From Parcubacteria group bacterium GW2011_GWA1_47_8 (lineage in GTDB: Bacteria; Patescibacteriota; Minisyncoccia; Phycocordibacterales; UBA1550), in NCBI GenBank assembly GCA_000996605.1, contig LCOP01000033.1, positions 1 through 11,066 of the forward strand: 11,066 nt of DNA, read 5' to 3'. The notes under the pieces are model-generated. The model saw nothing but the letters and a program-made list of their open reading frames with translations, was not told the origin of the DNA and did no database searches. The translations under genes and the position numbers were made by a program. This document shows, piece after piece, positions 4,946 to 11,066 of this stretch (position 1 is its first letter; every line of letters begins with the position of its first letter).

Positions 4946-6334
4946 CTAAAAATCATCAACGTTACCGCCCGCTACCGGTGCGCCACCATACTGATTTTTA
5001 TCAATAGAAAGAAACGTTGATTTTTCCTCGTCGAAGTAGAGTTTGATAGATCCCACCGGTCCGTTGCGATGCTTCTCCACGAGGATCTCTGCAATATTGT
5101 CCTTGTCGAGCGTCTTGTCCTGCTTGTCTTCGCGGTGAATAAACATCACCACGTCGGCGTCCTGCTCAATAGACCCCGAATCACGGAGATCGGAGAGACG
5201 CGGCTTGCCGCCGCGCGCCTCGACCGCACGCGAAAGCTGGGAAAGTGCAACGACTGGTACATCGAGCTCCTTGGCGAGACCCTTGAGCGAACGTGAGATC
5301 TCGGTAACTTGGTTCACCATATTATCGTACTGCCGTGCGGTTGACATGAGCTGTAAGTAGTCGACGATAATGAGCCCCAAACCGTGCTCACCTTTGAGTT
5401 TGCGCGCGGCGCTCCGCATCTTCATAATCGAATTGCCCGCTTGGTCGTCGATGAAGATGGGCGCTTTCGAAAGTTTCTCAAGCGAATGGCGGAGTTTGTC
5501 GAATTCTTCATCGAGCGTCAATTTTCCTGTGCGTAATTTCCATGCATTCACGCGCGACTCGGCGGCGAGCATGCGGTCGACCAGCTGTTGCGAGCTCATT
5601 TCGAGAGAAAAAATACCGACGGGAATATTGTGTTGGATTGCCGCCTGACGGGCGATATCGAGGGCGAGTGTTGTTTTTCCCATCGAAGGACGCGCGGCGA
5701 GAATAATCAAGTCTGATTTCTGCAATCCCGACAGAAGGTTGTCGAGCGCAGGGAATCCCGTCGGTACACCGCGGAGCTGTCCGCCACCCTTGTGGAGAGT
5801 ATCGAGACGCTCCCACGCTTCCTCGAGCGTGTCTTTGATGTTGACGAATCGCTTGGTAACGCTCGCGTGTGTAATTGAATAAATTTTCTTCTCCGCTTCG
5901 TCGAGCACAGTTTCGATCTCATCAGCTTCATTGTAGCCGAGCTCGGAAATATGCTCGGCGGCTTCGATAAGCGTACGGAGAACATGTTTTTTCTGTACGG
6001 TATCAGCGTAATATTTTACATTGATCGACGAAGGAACCATGTCTACGAGTTCCGTGAGGTAGCTTCCTCCGCCGATAGTCTCGAACTTGCCACGCTCTTT
6101 GAGGCGCGAGGACATAGAGAGGAGGTCAATGGGTTCGTGGCGACCGTGGAGCTCGATCATCGCATCAAAGATCATGCGATGCTTGTCGACGTAAAATGAC
6201 TCGCGCGTAAGGACATCGCCCACGTCATACATGCCTTCAGGGCGAAGCATGAGCGCGCCGAGAAGCGCCTTTTCAGTATCAATATTTTGCGGAGGAATGC
6301 GCAGTTCCCGCGATTTGAATCTTCGTTCTGCCAT
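4946..6334 (-). CDS. dnaB: replicative DNA helicase DnaB
   Basis: A 462-residue protein of the usual size. It is the hexameric 5'-3' helicase that unwinds DNA at the fork and contacts primase. The N-terminal domain (about 12-115) carries PPQNIDTEKALLGALML and the FYVDKHRMIFDAM helix. After a linker comes the RecA-like ATPase: GVPTGFPALDNLLSG (189-203), Walker A ARPSMGKTT (214-222), SLEMS (243-247), Walker B LIIVDYLQLM (321-330), and the DNA-binding/arginine-finger stretch QLSRAVEARGGKPRLSDLRDSGSIEQDAD (366-394). No intein or insertion is visible. The ATG at 6334 is chosen because MAERRFKSRELRIPPQN begins as the family does. The frame stays open to 6517, but that part reads as non-coding and contains a cysS fragment in another frame. 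There is no Shine-Dalgarno, and a -10-like TAAGAT lies 7 nt upstream. Confidence 0.97.
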   Translation of the reverse strand: MAERRFKSRELRIPPQNIDTEKALLGALMLRPEGMYDVGDVLTRESFYVDKHRMIFDAMIELHGRHEPIDLLSMSSRLKERGKFETIGGGSYLTELVDMVPSSINVKYYADTVQKKHVLRTLIEAAEHISELGYNEADEIETVLDEAEKKIYSITHASVTKRFVNIKDTLEEAWERLDTLHKGGGQLRGVPTGFPALDNLLSGLQKSDLIILAARPSMGKTTLALDIARQAAIQHNIPVGIFSLEMSSQQLVDRMLAAESRVNAWKLRTGKLTLDEEFDKLRHSLEKLSKAPIFIDDQAGNSIMKMRSAARKLKGEHGLGLIIVDYLQLMSTARQYDNMVNQVTEISRSLKGLAKELDVPVVALSQLSRAVEARGGKPRLSDLRDSGSIEQDADVVMFIHREDKQDKTLDKDNIAEILVEKHRNGPVGSIKLYFDEEKSTFLSIDKNQYGGAPVAGGNVDDF

Positions 6335-6341
6335 AGGGGCT

Positions 6342-6347
6342 ATCTTA
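6342..6347 (-). promoter_or_regulatory. -10-like box before dnaB
   Basis: On the minus strand TAAGAT ends 7 nt before the dnaB ATG, so transcription would start at or beside the start codon. No strong -35 is evident. A perfect TATAAT further up (6511-6506) could give a second, longer-leader transcript. Confidence 0.3.
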
Positions 6348-6422
6348 ACACAATGGCACACAGAGCAAAACATGTCCTTGTGAACAGGATGGGGGAAAAG
6401 GAGTGGATAAGATTTCTCGTGC

Positions 6423-6500
6423 TTAATCCACCGATTCCGAGATTTTAGGACATTCTCCTGTATCCGCAACGTCCCAGCCGAGGGCGCGGATTTCCGCGCG
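6423..6500 (-). pseudogene. remnant of a cysS 3' end
   Basis: Read on the minus strand from 6500, this stretch gives RAEIRALGWDVADTGECPKI and a few more residues, then a stop (TAA at 6425-6423). The intact cysS ends with RAEIRALGWEVTDTDGGQKI. Bases 6460-6500 match 7321-7361 without gaps at 35 of 41 positions. Most differences are synonymous third-position changes, showing that the copy once evolved as coding sequence. An in-frame stop lies just upstream, so no full gene is present. It is not an exact copy of the resident tail, so it is either an old duplicate or the tail of a different cysS allele. The unknown membrane gene lies between the two tails. Confidence 0.75.
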
Positions 6501-6505
6501 GAATG

Positions 6506-6511
6506 ATTATA
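6506..6511 (-). promoter_or_regulatory. perfect -10 hexamer TATAAT, minus strand
   Basis: TATAAT lies at 6511-6506, directly upstream of the cysS remnant. No matching -35 is seen 15-19 bp further up. It could start a dnaB transcript with a leader of about 165 nt. The hexamer alone is weak evidence. Confidence 0.25.
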
Positions 6512-6553
6512 TCCCACAGCTTCTACTTGGCTGGTCTTGTGTCATAGCCACAA

Positions 6554-7096
6554 TCAAAACATCCCCGCCACATACGTTAAACCAGCCCACACCAGAAGAA
6601 ACAGTACTAATGATAGGCTGAATATTCTATAGAACCACAAAAGGACTCTGTCCAACTTTTCAAGCTTGGCTTCTGAAGCTTTTTGTTCTTGATATTTTAG
6701 CTTTAGGTAAGTGTGGATAATTTTTGCGAGAGAGAGTGTGGTCAAGATGGAGTAGAGGAGTATGAGAACGAAGAGCCAAACATCCCCGTCTATTTCTGTC
6801 ACCTCACTACCAATTAGAAGCCTAACCACAATAATCACCAGCATCCACCACCGGGCAAAGTTCCACCATGTGCGGAAGACTTCATCCTTCATCCAGTAGG
6901 TGATGAGGGAGAATGGAATTAAAAGAGTGAGTGGTTCTAAAGAAAGCGCGATCATGCCACAATATGACCATACGTACATTAAGTACCCATCAGCGTTTAT
7001 AGGAGAAGGACAAAACACTTCACTAGTAAGTGTTAGTAAAATACCGCTTACTAGCGCCCCAAGTCCCACAAAGAATGCAATTTTTTTCGTCATCAT
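6554..7096 (-). CDS. multi-pass membrane protein, unknown function
   Basis: A 180-residue protein, mostly hydrophobic. Likely membrane helices lie at about 5-24, 46-68, 83-96, 105-128 and 152-177. A charged stretch (KLKYQEQKASEAKLEKLDR, 132-150) between the last two is probably a cytoplasmic loop or short coiled coil. One Trp/Arg-rich segment (FRTWWNFARWW, 74-84) borders the third helix. No domain or catalytic motif is recognised. No Shine-Dalgarno is seen before the ATGATG start. A 17-codon ORF upstream ends in an ATGA overlap with this start and may couple translation. The gene lies between the intact cysS 3' end and a diverged copy of that end, so it may have been inserted there. Function cannot be stated. 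Confidence 0.72.
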   Translation of the reverse strand: MMTKKIAFFVGLGALVSGILLTLTSEVFCPSPINADGYLMYVWSYCGMIALSLEPLTLLIPFSLITYWMKDEVFRTWWNFARWWMLVIIVVRLLIGSEVTEIDGDVWLFVLILLYSILTTLSLAKIIHTYLKLKYQEQKASEAKLEKLDRVLLWFYRIFSLSLVLFLLVWAGLTYVAGMF

Positions 7097-7146
7097 AAAT
7101 TTATCAATAATTGCTTTGAATTACGAAACTCAATTTTCCTAAACAT
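7093..7146 (-). CDS. possible 17-codon upstream ORF coupled to the membrane gene
   Basis: The ORF encodes MFRKIEFRNSKQLLINL, and its TGA stop overlaps the membrane protein's ATG as ATGA. Its own ATG lies about 8 nt after the transcript start predicted from the TATACT box at 7166-7161. The arrangement fits leaderless translation of a small leader peptide followed by re-initiation. Short ORFs arise easily by chance, so confidence is low. Confidence 0.25.
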   Translation of the reverse strand: MFRKIEFRNSKQLLINL

Positions 7147-7160
7147 TTCCACACAACAAT

Positions 7161-7187
7161 AGTATAACAAAGGGCACAGTGAGGCAA
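7161..7187 (-). promoter_or_regulatory. candidate promoter of the unknown membrane gene
   Basis: TATACT (7166-7161) is a good -10. TTGCCT (7187-7182) with a 15-bp spacer is a weak -35. The leader to the membrane gene start would be about 58 nt. Nothing else was recognised in 7097-7289; there is no clear terminator for cysS. Confidence 0.4.
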
Positions 7188-7289
7188 ATTCTCTACCTAA
7201 ACGTAGTTGCCTTCCTTCTTGATAATGTATGAACTTTTTTAATAATATCACACTCCATAGATACCTTGGGCGTCTCATTTTTTCGAGAT

Positions 7290-8624
7290 TTACAATTTTG
7301 TAATCTTTTGACCACCGTCAGTATCCGTAACCTCCCAGCCGAGGGCACGAATCTCTGCGCGGATTTCGTCCGATTTTGCCCAATTTTTTGTCTCGCGGGC
7401 TTCTTCGCGGGCGTGGGCGAGCACCATAATGTTCTCGGGGATTACCTCTTTCTTGTGTGGCGCGAGCCCGAGACCAAACACACGGTCAAAGTCGAGGAGT
7501 GTTGCGGTTTTGTCAGCAGGGGAGAGAGTCGCATTTTTTGCAACTTCCCATGCGAGCGCAAGCGCGCGCGGTGTATCGAGGTCGTTTGATATGATCTCCT
7601 CAAAACGTTTTATATATACCTTGTTTATTGTTCCAACTTCATCACCAATATGAGTCTCAAGCCGTGCGAGTGCCGTTTGTGCCCCCTCCAATCCCTCCCA
7701 TGTGAAATTTGCTTTCGCGCGATAGTGAGCGCCGAGCACCCAATATCGATATGCGAGAGGAGAGAACCCTCGTTCAATAATAGTTTTCAATGCGATGAGA
7801 TTTCCGAGCGACTTTGACATTTTTTGTCCATCAACCATTACAAATTCATTGTGTAGCCAGATTTTTGCAAAAGGTTTTCCGGTGAATGCTTCCGACTGTG
7901 CAATTTCATTTGTATGGTGTGGAAAAAGATGATCCACCCCGCCCGTATGAATATCTATAGTCTCGCCAAGCTCTGAGATTGCCATCGCTGAACACTCTAT
8001 GTGCCAGCCGGGGCGACCACGCCCAAACGATGCGTCAAAAACATTCCCACCATCATCTAATGTCCAGAATTTCCATAGCGCAAAGTCCCGCGCATTTTTT
8101 TTGTCATATTCATCGTTTGCAATACGCGACTGAGTGACGGCGGTAAGGTCGAGTTCTGCAAGGGCGCCATAGTCTTTTGATTTTGAAATATTAAAATACA
8201 CACCATCATCTGTTTTGTATGCAAAATCATCACGAAGGAGCTTTTCAATAATGGTAATCATCCCCGCAATGTGCTCTGTTGCGTGAGGCAAGTGCTCGGG
8301 AACTTTGATGTTTAAATGTCGTAGGTCGGCTAAGAAAATCGCTTCGTATTTAGAAGTGAGTTCTGAAAGCGTGAGTCCTTCGTCGTGACTTCTTTTAATA
8401 GTTTTGTCGTCAATGTCGGTGAGGTTCATTACTTGCTTGACCTCGTAGTCAGCGTACTCAAGCGTGCGTCTTAAAATATCCCACGACACATACGCACGCA
8501 AATTGCCAATATGCGCATAGTCATACACGGTGGGACCACATTGATATATTTTCACCTCACGCCCATGTAGTGGCTCAAGTTTTTCCTTACTACGAGAAAA
8601 GGTATTGAAGAGTTCTACATCCAT
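7290..8624 (-). CDS. cysS: cysteinyl-tRNA synthetase
   Basis: A 444-residue class I aminoacyl-tRNA synthetase charging tRNA-Cys. The Rossmann start CGPTVYDYAHIGN carries the HIGH-type motif HIGN (38-41). The zinc site that selects cysteine is complete: C29, C211, H236 and E240, spaced as in E. coli CysRS. The KMSKS loop is KMSKS (268-272), within VDGQKMSKSLGN. The C-terminal helical region ends with IRAEIRALGWEVTDTDGGQKITKL, the usual short tail seen at the end of the family. The ATG overlaps the 3' end of corA by 10 nt (8624-8615), with no ribosome binding site, so it is read by translational coupling in a corA-cysS operon. The last 41 bp or so of similarity to 6460-6500 is described under the remnant at 6423-6500. 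Confidence 0.97.
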   Translation of the reverse strand: MDVELFNTFSRSKEKLEPLHGREVKIYQCGPTVYDYAHIGNLRAYVSWDILRRTLEYADYEVKQVMNLTDIDDKTIKRSHDEGLTLSELTSKYEAIFLADLRHLNIKVPEHLPHATEHIAGMITIIEKLLRDDFAYKTDDGVYFNISKSKDYGALAELDLTAVTQSRIANDEYDKKNARDFALWKFWTLDDGGNVFDASFGRGRPGWHIECSAMAISELGETIDIHTGGVDHLFPHHTNEIAQSEAFTGKPFAKIWLHNEFVMVDGQKMSKSLGNLIALKTIIERGFSPLAYRYWVLGAHYRAKANFTWEGLEGAQTALARLETHIGDEVGTINKVYIKRFEEIISNDLDTPRALALAWEVAKNATLSPADKTATLLDFDRVFGLGLAPHKKEVIPENIMVLAHAREEARETKNWAKSDEIRAEIRALGWEVTDTDGGQKITKL

Positions 8625-9532
8625 TTTTTGAAAAACTTAAAGTACCCAAAAAGACAAATACCCACAATGCCCATCGTGCCGAGAATGATCCAAAATGCAT
8701 TCGGGTTGCCGCCAAACGGAATTCTGTCGATACTCATACCGAACAATTGCCCGATAAACGTAAGCGGGAGGAGAATGAACGCCGTGATAGTGAGGGTTTT
8801 CATGATGTCGTTAGTCTTGGTCGTCAGGAGCGAGTCGTTCGTATCGCGGAGTTCAAGAAGCGTCTCACGATGTCCGTCGAGGATAGAGGAGACTTTGTAG
8901 AATTCGCCGCTAATCGAACGGAGGTAATAGGAAAACTCTTGTCCAAAGAATTTTGTGCCGGCAATCTCGAATGATTCGAGGACTTCTTTGTGCGGCCGGA
9001 TTGCCTGCTTGAAATTAAGAAGGTCGCGGTTCAGATGCGAGATTGCATTCACCATGTCGCGCTCTTTTCCCGAGAAAATTTTTGACTCAATATCGCCAAA
9101 ATCGTGGTTAATGTGGTCGAGCTCTCGATCAAGCATTTTGTAGAGCTCCTTTAAGATATAAAAAAGGATGAAGCCGGAATGGTCACCCATGTTTGATTTT
9201 TCGAGAATAGAGTTCACTTCAAAAATCTTTGAGAATTCGTGGAGGGAATCAATGACGTTATAATGAGTGGTAATGATAAATTTCTTACCAATAATGAAAT
9301 CGATTTCTTGGTCATGCCCGCCGTCATGCTTGTGCGAGATTGTGGGGAAGTGCAGGATGAGGTAGATAAAGTGCGGATAGAGGTCGACCTTGGGACGAAC
9401 TGTCGGTAAAAGGAGCTCGTTGGCAACCAACTGATGCAGATTGAACTCCTCCATGAGCGAGCGAATCTCTCCTTGCGTGGGAGACTGCACGTCGATCCAG
9501 AGCAACTCCCCGTATGTATAGCGCGAGATCAT
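8615..9532 (-). CDS. corA: CorA-family divalent cation transporter, GMS variant
   Basis: A 305-residue member of the CorA family (pentameric Mg2+/Co2+ channels). It has a large soluble N-terminal domain (1-about 245) with long charged helices (about 125-245) forming the funnel. Two C-terminal membrane helices follow at about 247-266 and 279-299, and the short basic tail FKKWM. The loop between the helices reads LFGMSIDRIPFGGNPNAFW. The family signature after helix 1 is GMN; here it is GMS (265-267, codon AGT). The Asn of GMN helps form the hydrated-Mg2+ filter, so selectivity or activity may differ. Length and topology are otherwise normal. There is no Shine-Dalgarno; -10 boxes TATACT and TATAAC lie 5-11 nt upstream, suggesting a leaderless start. 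It overlaps cysS, which follows it in the operon. Confidence 0.9.
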   Translation of the reverse strand: MISRYTYGELLWIDVQSPTQGEIRSLMEEFNLHQLVANELLLPTVRPKVDLYPHFIYLILHFPTISHKHDGGHDQEIDFIIGKKFIITTHYNVIDSLHEFSKIFEVNSILEKSNMGDHSGFILFYILKELYKMLDRELDHINHDFGDIESKIFSGKERDMVNAISHLNRDLLNFKQAIRPHKEVLESFEIAGTKFFGQEFSYYLRSISGEFYKVSSILDGHRETLLELRDTNDSLLTTKTNDIMKTLTITAFILLPLTFIGQLFGMSIDRIPFGGNPNAFWIILGTMGIVGICLFGYFKFFKKWM

Positions 9533-9537
9533 AATTA

Positions 9538-9572
9538 GTTATAAGTATACACAAGCGAGTAAGCAAAATCAA
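9538..9572 (-). promoter_or_regulatory. promoter of the corA-cysS operon
   Basis: TTGATT (9572-9567), a 17-bp spacer and TATACT (9549-9544) form a good sigma70-type pair, with transcription starting about 5 nt before the corA ATG. An overlapping TATAAC (9543-9538) would give a start exactly at the ATG. Confidence 0.6.
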
Positions 9573-9605
9573 ACAGAGAATGTTAAAGTTTTATATAAAC
9601 ATACC

Positions 9606-9647
9606 AGTGACGCCTTCGCAGTACTATAGGACACGGGAGGCGTCACT
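9606..9647. repeat. 10-bp inverted repeat in the divergent corA/S41 promoter region
   Basis: AGTGACGCCT (9606-9615) and AGGCGTCACT (9638-9647) are exact inverted copies, 22 bp apart. They lie just upstream of the S41 gene's -35 box and 34 bp beyond the corA -35. The position fits a dimeric regulator binding two half-sites; an RNA hairpin is possible only if a transcript starts further up. Confidence 0.5.
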
Positions 9648-9657
9648 CGTATTCGTA

Positions 9658-9686
9658 TTGACCGCAAGCGAAACTTTTGCGATACT
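9658..9686 (+). promoter_or_regulatory. promoter of the S41 protease gene
   Basis: TTGACC (9658-9663), a 17-bp spacer and GATACT (9681-9686) lie 7 nt before the ATG at 9694. Transcription is thus expected at about the start codon itself. No Shine-Dalgarno is present. Confidence 0.55.
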
Positions 9687-9693
9687 ACGACAG

Positions 9694-10917
9694 ATGAAGC
9701 GCATGCTCAATAAAACATTCCTCATGGTTGCTGTCGCCGCAACCTGTCTCCTTATCGCTTTCGGCATGGGACTCGCCGTTGGCAACTACCTTGGGCAAAA
9801 TACCCCGCTTGCGAAAAACGAAAACGGCACGAGCACTCTTGATCTTGCGCCATTTTGGAAAACAGAGGAAATCCTCAAGGAAAAGTTCATTTCGACGACC
9901 GCATCATCGAGCATCCCGACCGACCAAGCGAAAGTGTGGGGAGCTATTGAAGGATTTGTTGCTTCCTATGGCGACCCCTATACCGTATTCTTCCCACCAA
10001 AAGAAACAAAAATCTTCGCCGAAGAAGTGCGCGGAGATTTCGTCGGCGTCGGTATGGAACTCGCGATCAAAGAAGAAGTTCTCACGGTCGTCGCCCCCCT
10101 CAAAGGGACTCCCGCCGCGCGTGCAGGGATAAAATCAGGAGATCAAATATTAAAGATTGAACAGAAGCTCACCAACGGCATGTCCGTCGAAGACGCCGTG
10201 AGCCTCATTCGCGGTCCAAAAGGAGAGGTGGTGAATCTTACGGTCAAACAAAACGGAGATATCAAAGAGCTCGCGATCGTGCGCGATACAATCACCATCC
10301 CCAACATCGACACCAAGCTTCGTGATGATGGCGTTTTTGTAATCTCCCTCTACACGTTCTCCGCAAATTCACCCGACCTGTTCCGTAATGCCCTCCGTGA
10401 GTTTGTGCTCTCGGGCTCTGACAAGCTTGTCCTCGATCTCCGTGGCAACCCCGGTGGCTACCTCGACGCGGCAGTCGACATGGCAAGCTGGTTCCTGCCT
10501 CTCGGCAAGCCGGTAGTCATCGAAGACGCAGGATTGAACGCTCCACAAAAGATAACAAGGAGCACCGGGTACAACGTTTTCACAGACGAATTGAAAATGG
10601 TTGTCCTCATCAACGGCGGCTCGGCGTCCGCGTCAGAGATTCTCGCGGGGGCGCTTTCTGAGCATGACGTCGCCAAGCTCGTGGGGGAAAAAAGCTTCGG
10701 GAAAGGTTCCGTGCAAGAACTCGTAGAAATTACTCCTGAGACATCGCTCAAAGTAACCGTTGCGCGATGGCTCACGCCCAAAGGGCATTCTATTTCCGAA
10801 AATGGTCTCGAGCCGGAGGTCAAAGTCACCCTCACCAAAGAAGACGTCCAAAAAGGGAAGGATCCCCAGATGGAGAAAGCGGCGGAGCTGTTGCGAGATC
10901 CTAACTTTAAACCATAG
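9694..10917 (+). CDS. S41 family carboxyl-terminal processing protease (CtpA/Prc type)
   Basis: A 407-residue serine protease, membrane-anchored and acting outside the cytoplasmic membrane. Such enzymes trim or degrade envelope proteins from their C-terminus. An N-terminal hydrophobic anchor spans about 8-33. A cap/linker region is followed by a PDZ domain (about 115-195, containing GDFVGVGMEL and GTPAARAGIKSGDQILKI). The S41 protease core then includes LVLDLRGNPGGYLDAAVD (245-262). The Ser-Lys dyad is intact: S312 in GGSASASE, and K337 plus Q341 in FGKGSVQ, with the 25- and 4-residue spacing known from Prc/CtpB. A short charged tail ends the protein. The ATG at 9694 is chosen because the signal anchor then follows directly and a promoter lies just upstream. 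An ATG at 9580 would add 38 unlikely residues across that promoter. Transcribed divergently from corA. Confidence 0.95.
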   Translation: MKRMLNKTFLMVAVAATCLLIAFGMGLAVGNYLGQNTPLAKNENGTSTLDLAPFWKTEEILKEKFISTTASSSIPTDQAKVWGAIEGFVASYGDPYTVFFPPKETKIFAEEVRGDFVGVGMELAIKEEVLTVVAPLKGTPAARAGIKSGDQILKIEQKLTNGMSVEDAVSLIRGPKGEVVNLTVKQNGDIKELAIVRDTITIPNIDTKLRDDGVFVISLYTFSANSPDLFRNALREFVLSGSDKLVLDLRGNPGGYLDAAVDMASWFLPLGKPVVIEDAGLNAPQKITRSTGYNVFTDELKMVVLINGGSASASEILAGALSEHDVAKLVGEKSFGKGSVQELVEITPETSLKVTVARWLTPKGHSISENGLEPEVKVTLTKEDVQKGKDPQMEKAAELLRDPNFKP

Positions 10918-10925
10918 GTATATGA

Positions 10926-10937
10926 ATCCCGTTAGAG
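10926..10937 (+). repeat. further copy of the ATCCCGTTAGAG terminal motif
   Basis: The 12-mer ATCCCGTTAGAG is identical to 4808-4819 at the left end of the element beside recR. It lies 9 nt after the S41 stop codon. No inverted partner is found before the window ends; one may lie beyond it. A dispersed repeat family is the simplest reading. Confidence 0.5.
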
Positions 10938-10978
10938 GTTGCGGTCGCTTTCAGCAAAAAAATGTGTTAAAACTCGTT

Positions 10979-11002
10979 TCCCTGCGGTCTCTGCCGCAGG
11001 GA
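10979..11002 (+). terminator. strong hairpin after the S41 gene, no T-run
   Basis: TCCCTGCGG (10979-10987) pairs perfectly with CCGCAGGGA (10994-11002) around TCTCTG. The stem is GC-rich like a terminator, but CATTGTAG follows instead of T's. It may be a terminator lacking a U-tract or an mRNA 3'-end stabiliser. Confidence 0.45.
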
Positions 11003-11016
11003 CATTGTAGGAAAGT

Positions 11017-11037
11017 CTGAAAACCCTCGGTTTTCAG
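11017..11037. repeat. perfect inverted repeat over the -35 region of the last gene
   Basis: CTGAAAACC (11017-11025) and GGTTTTCAG (11029-11037) are exact inverted copies around CTC, and end one base before a TATACT box. The position overlaps where a -35 would lie, fitting an operator. As an RNA hairpin it could also belong to the end of the S41 transcript. Confidence 0.45.
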
Positions 11038-11038
11038 G

Positions 11039-11044
11039 TATACT
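11039..11044 (+). promoter_or_regulatory. -10 box before the gene at the right edge
   Basis: TATACT ends 6 nt before the ATG at 11051, the same arrangement as at several other starts here. No recognisable -35; that position lies in the inverted repeat. Confidence 0.4.
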
Positions 11045-11050
11045 GAGCCC

Positions 11051-11066
11051 ATGACACAAAAAGGTT
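11051..11066 (+). CDS. possible start of a further gene, truncated by the window edge
   Basis: The ATG opens a frame reading MTQKG before the sequence ends. It is supported only by the TATACT box 6 nt upstream. Five codons are too few to identify a product. Confidence 0.3.

Noticed and set aside
6335..6517. 61-residue N-terminal extension of DnaB
   Set aside because: The frame is open but the residues do not resemble DnaB. The stretch contains a cysS remnant in another frame, and the family's usual start falls at 6334.
7093..7278. 61-residue minus-strand ORF between cysS and the membrane gene
   Set aside because: Its first 44 codons lie upstream of the predicted promoter and have no recognisable composition or motif. 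Only the last 17 codons are kept as a low-confidence leader ORF.
7281..7310. Inverted repeat around the cysS stop codon as a terminator
   Set aside because: The stem is AT-only, has a bulge, and no T-run follows on the minus strand.
9580..9693. 38-residue N-terminal extension of the S41 protease from the ATG at 9580
   Set aside because: It would span the inverted repeat and the promoter and place non-conserved residues before an otherwise standard signal anchor.

Overview
This window looks like chromosomal DNA from a small-genome bacterium of the Candidate Phyla Radiation (Patescibacteria, most likely a Parcubacteria-type lineage). The assignment is inference. It rests on short, tightly packed housekeeping genes, many start codons with no Shine-Dalgarno sequence but a -10-like box 5-11 nt upstream, a 65-residue membrane protein directly before rmuC, and an rplU gene not followed by rpmA. 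No rRNA, tRNA or CRISPR array was seen.

Layout. Bases 1-199 hold two palindromes and a candidate promoter. Plus-strand genes follow: a diguanylate cyclase (200-778) closed by a strong terminator; a small membrane protein coupled to rmuC (850-2167); rplU (2332-2649); a CapA-like metallophosphatase (2736-3761); and a small unknown membrane protein (3858-4166) closed by another strong terminator. Bases 4190-4335 are the convergent junction and contain a perfect 44-bp palindrome. Minus-strand genes run back from 9532: corA overlapping cysS, an unknown membrane protein, dnaB and recR. From 9694 the direction turns plus again with an S41 carboxyl-terminal processing protease. At the right edge lie two hairpins, a -10-like box and the first codons of another possible gene.

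Roles. dnaB and recR serve replication and recombination repair, and RmuC is a nuclease-like protein linked to genome stability. rplU and cysS serve translation. corA (divalent cation transport), the CapA-like protein and the S41 protease act at the cell envelope. The diguanylate cyclase makes c-di-GMP and keeps its feedback-inhibition motif.

The unusual material lies mostly between the genes: (1) a 117-bp element with 13-bp terminal inverted repeats and CTCA on both flanks, ending at the recR start codon, with a third copy of the terminal motif near the right edge; (2) a diverged piece of the 3' end of cysS lying 861 bp beyond the real one, on the far side of the unknown membrane gene; (3) a recR that stops about 40 residues early, close to the 44-bp palindrome; (4) a CorA with GMS in place of the GMN signature; (5) a repeated leaderless-type start arrangement. 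I see no clearly new multi-gene system. The cysS-tail/membrane-gene cassette and the recR-side element are the best leads.
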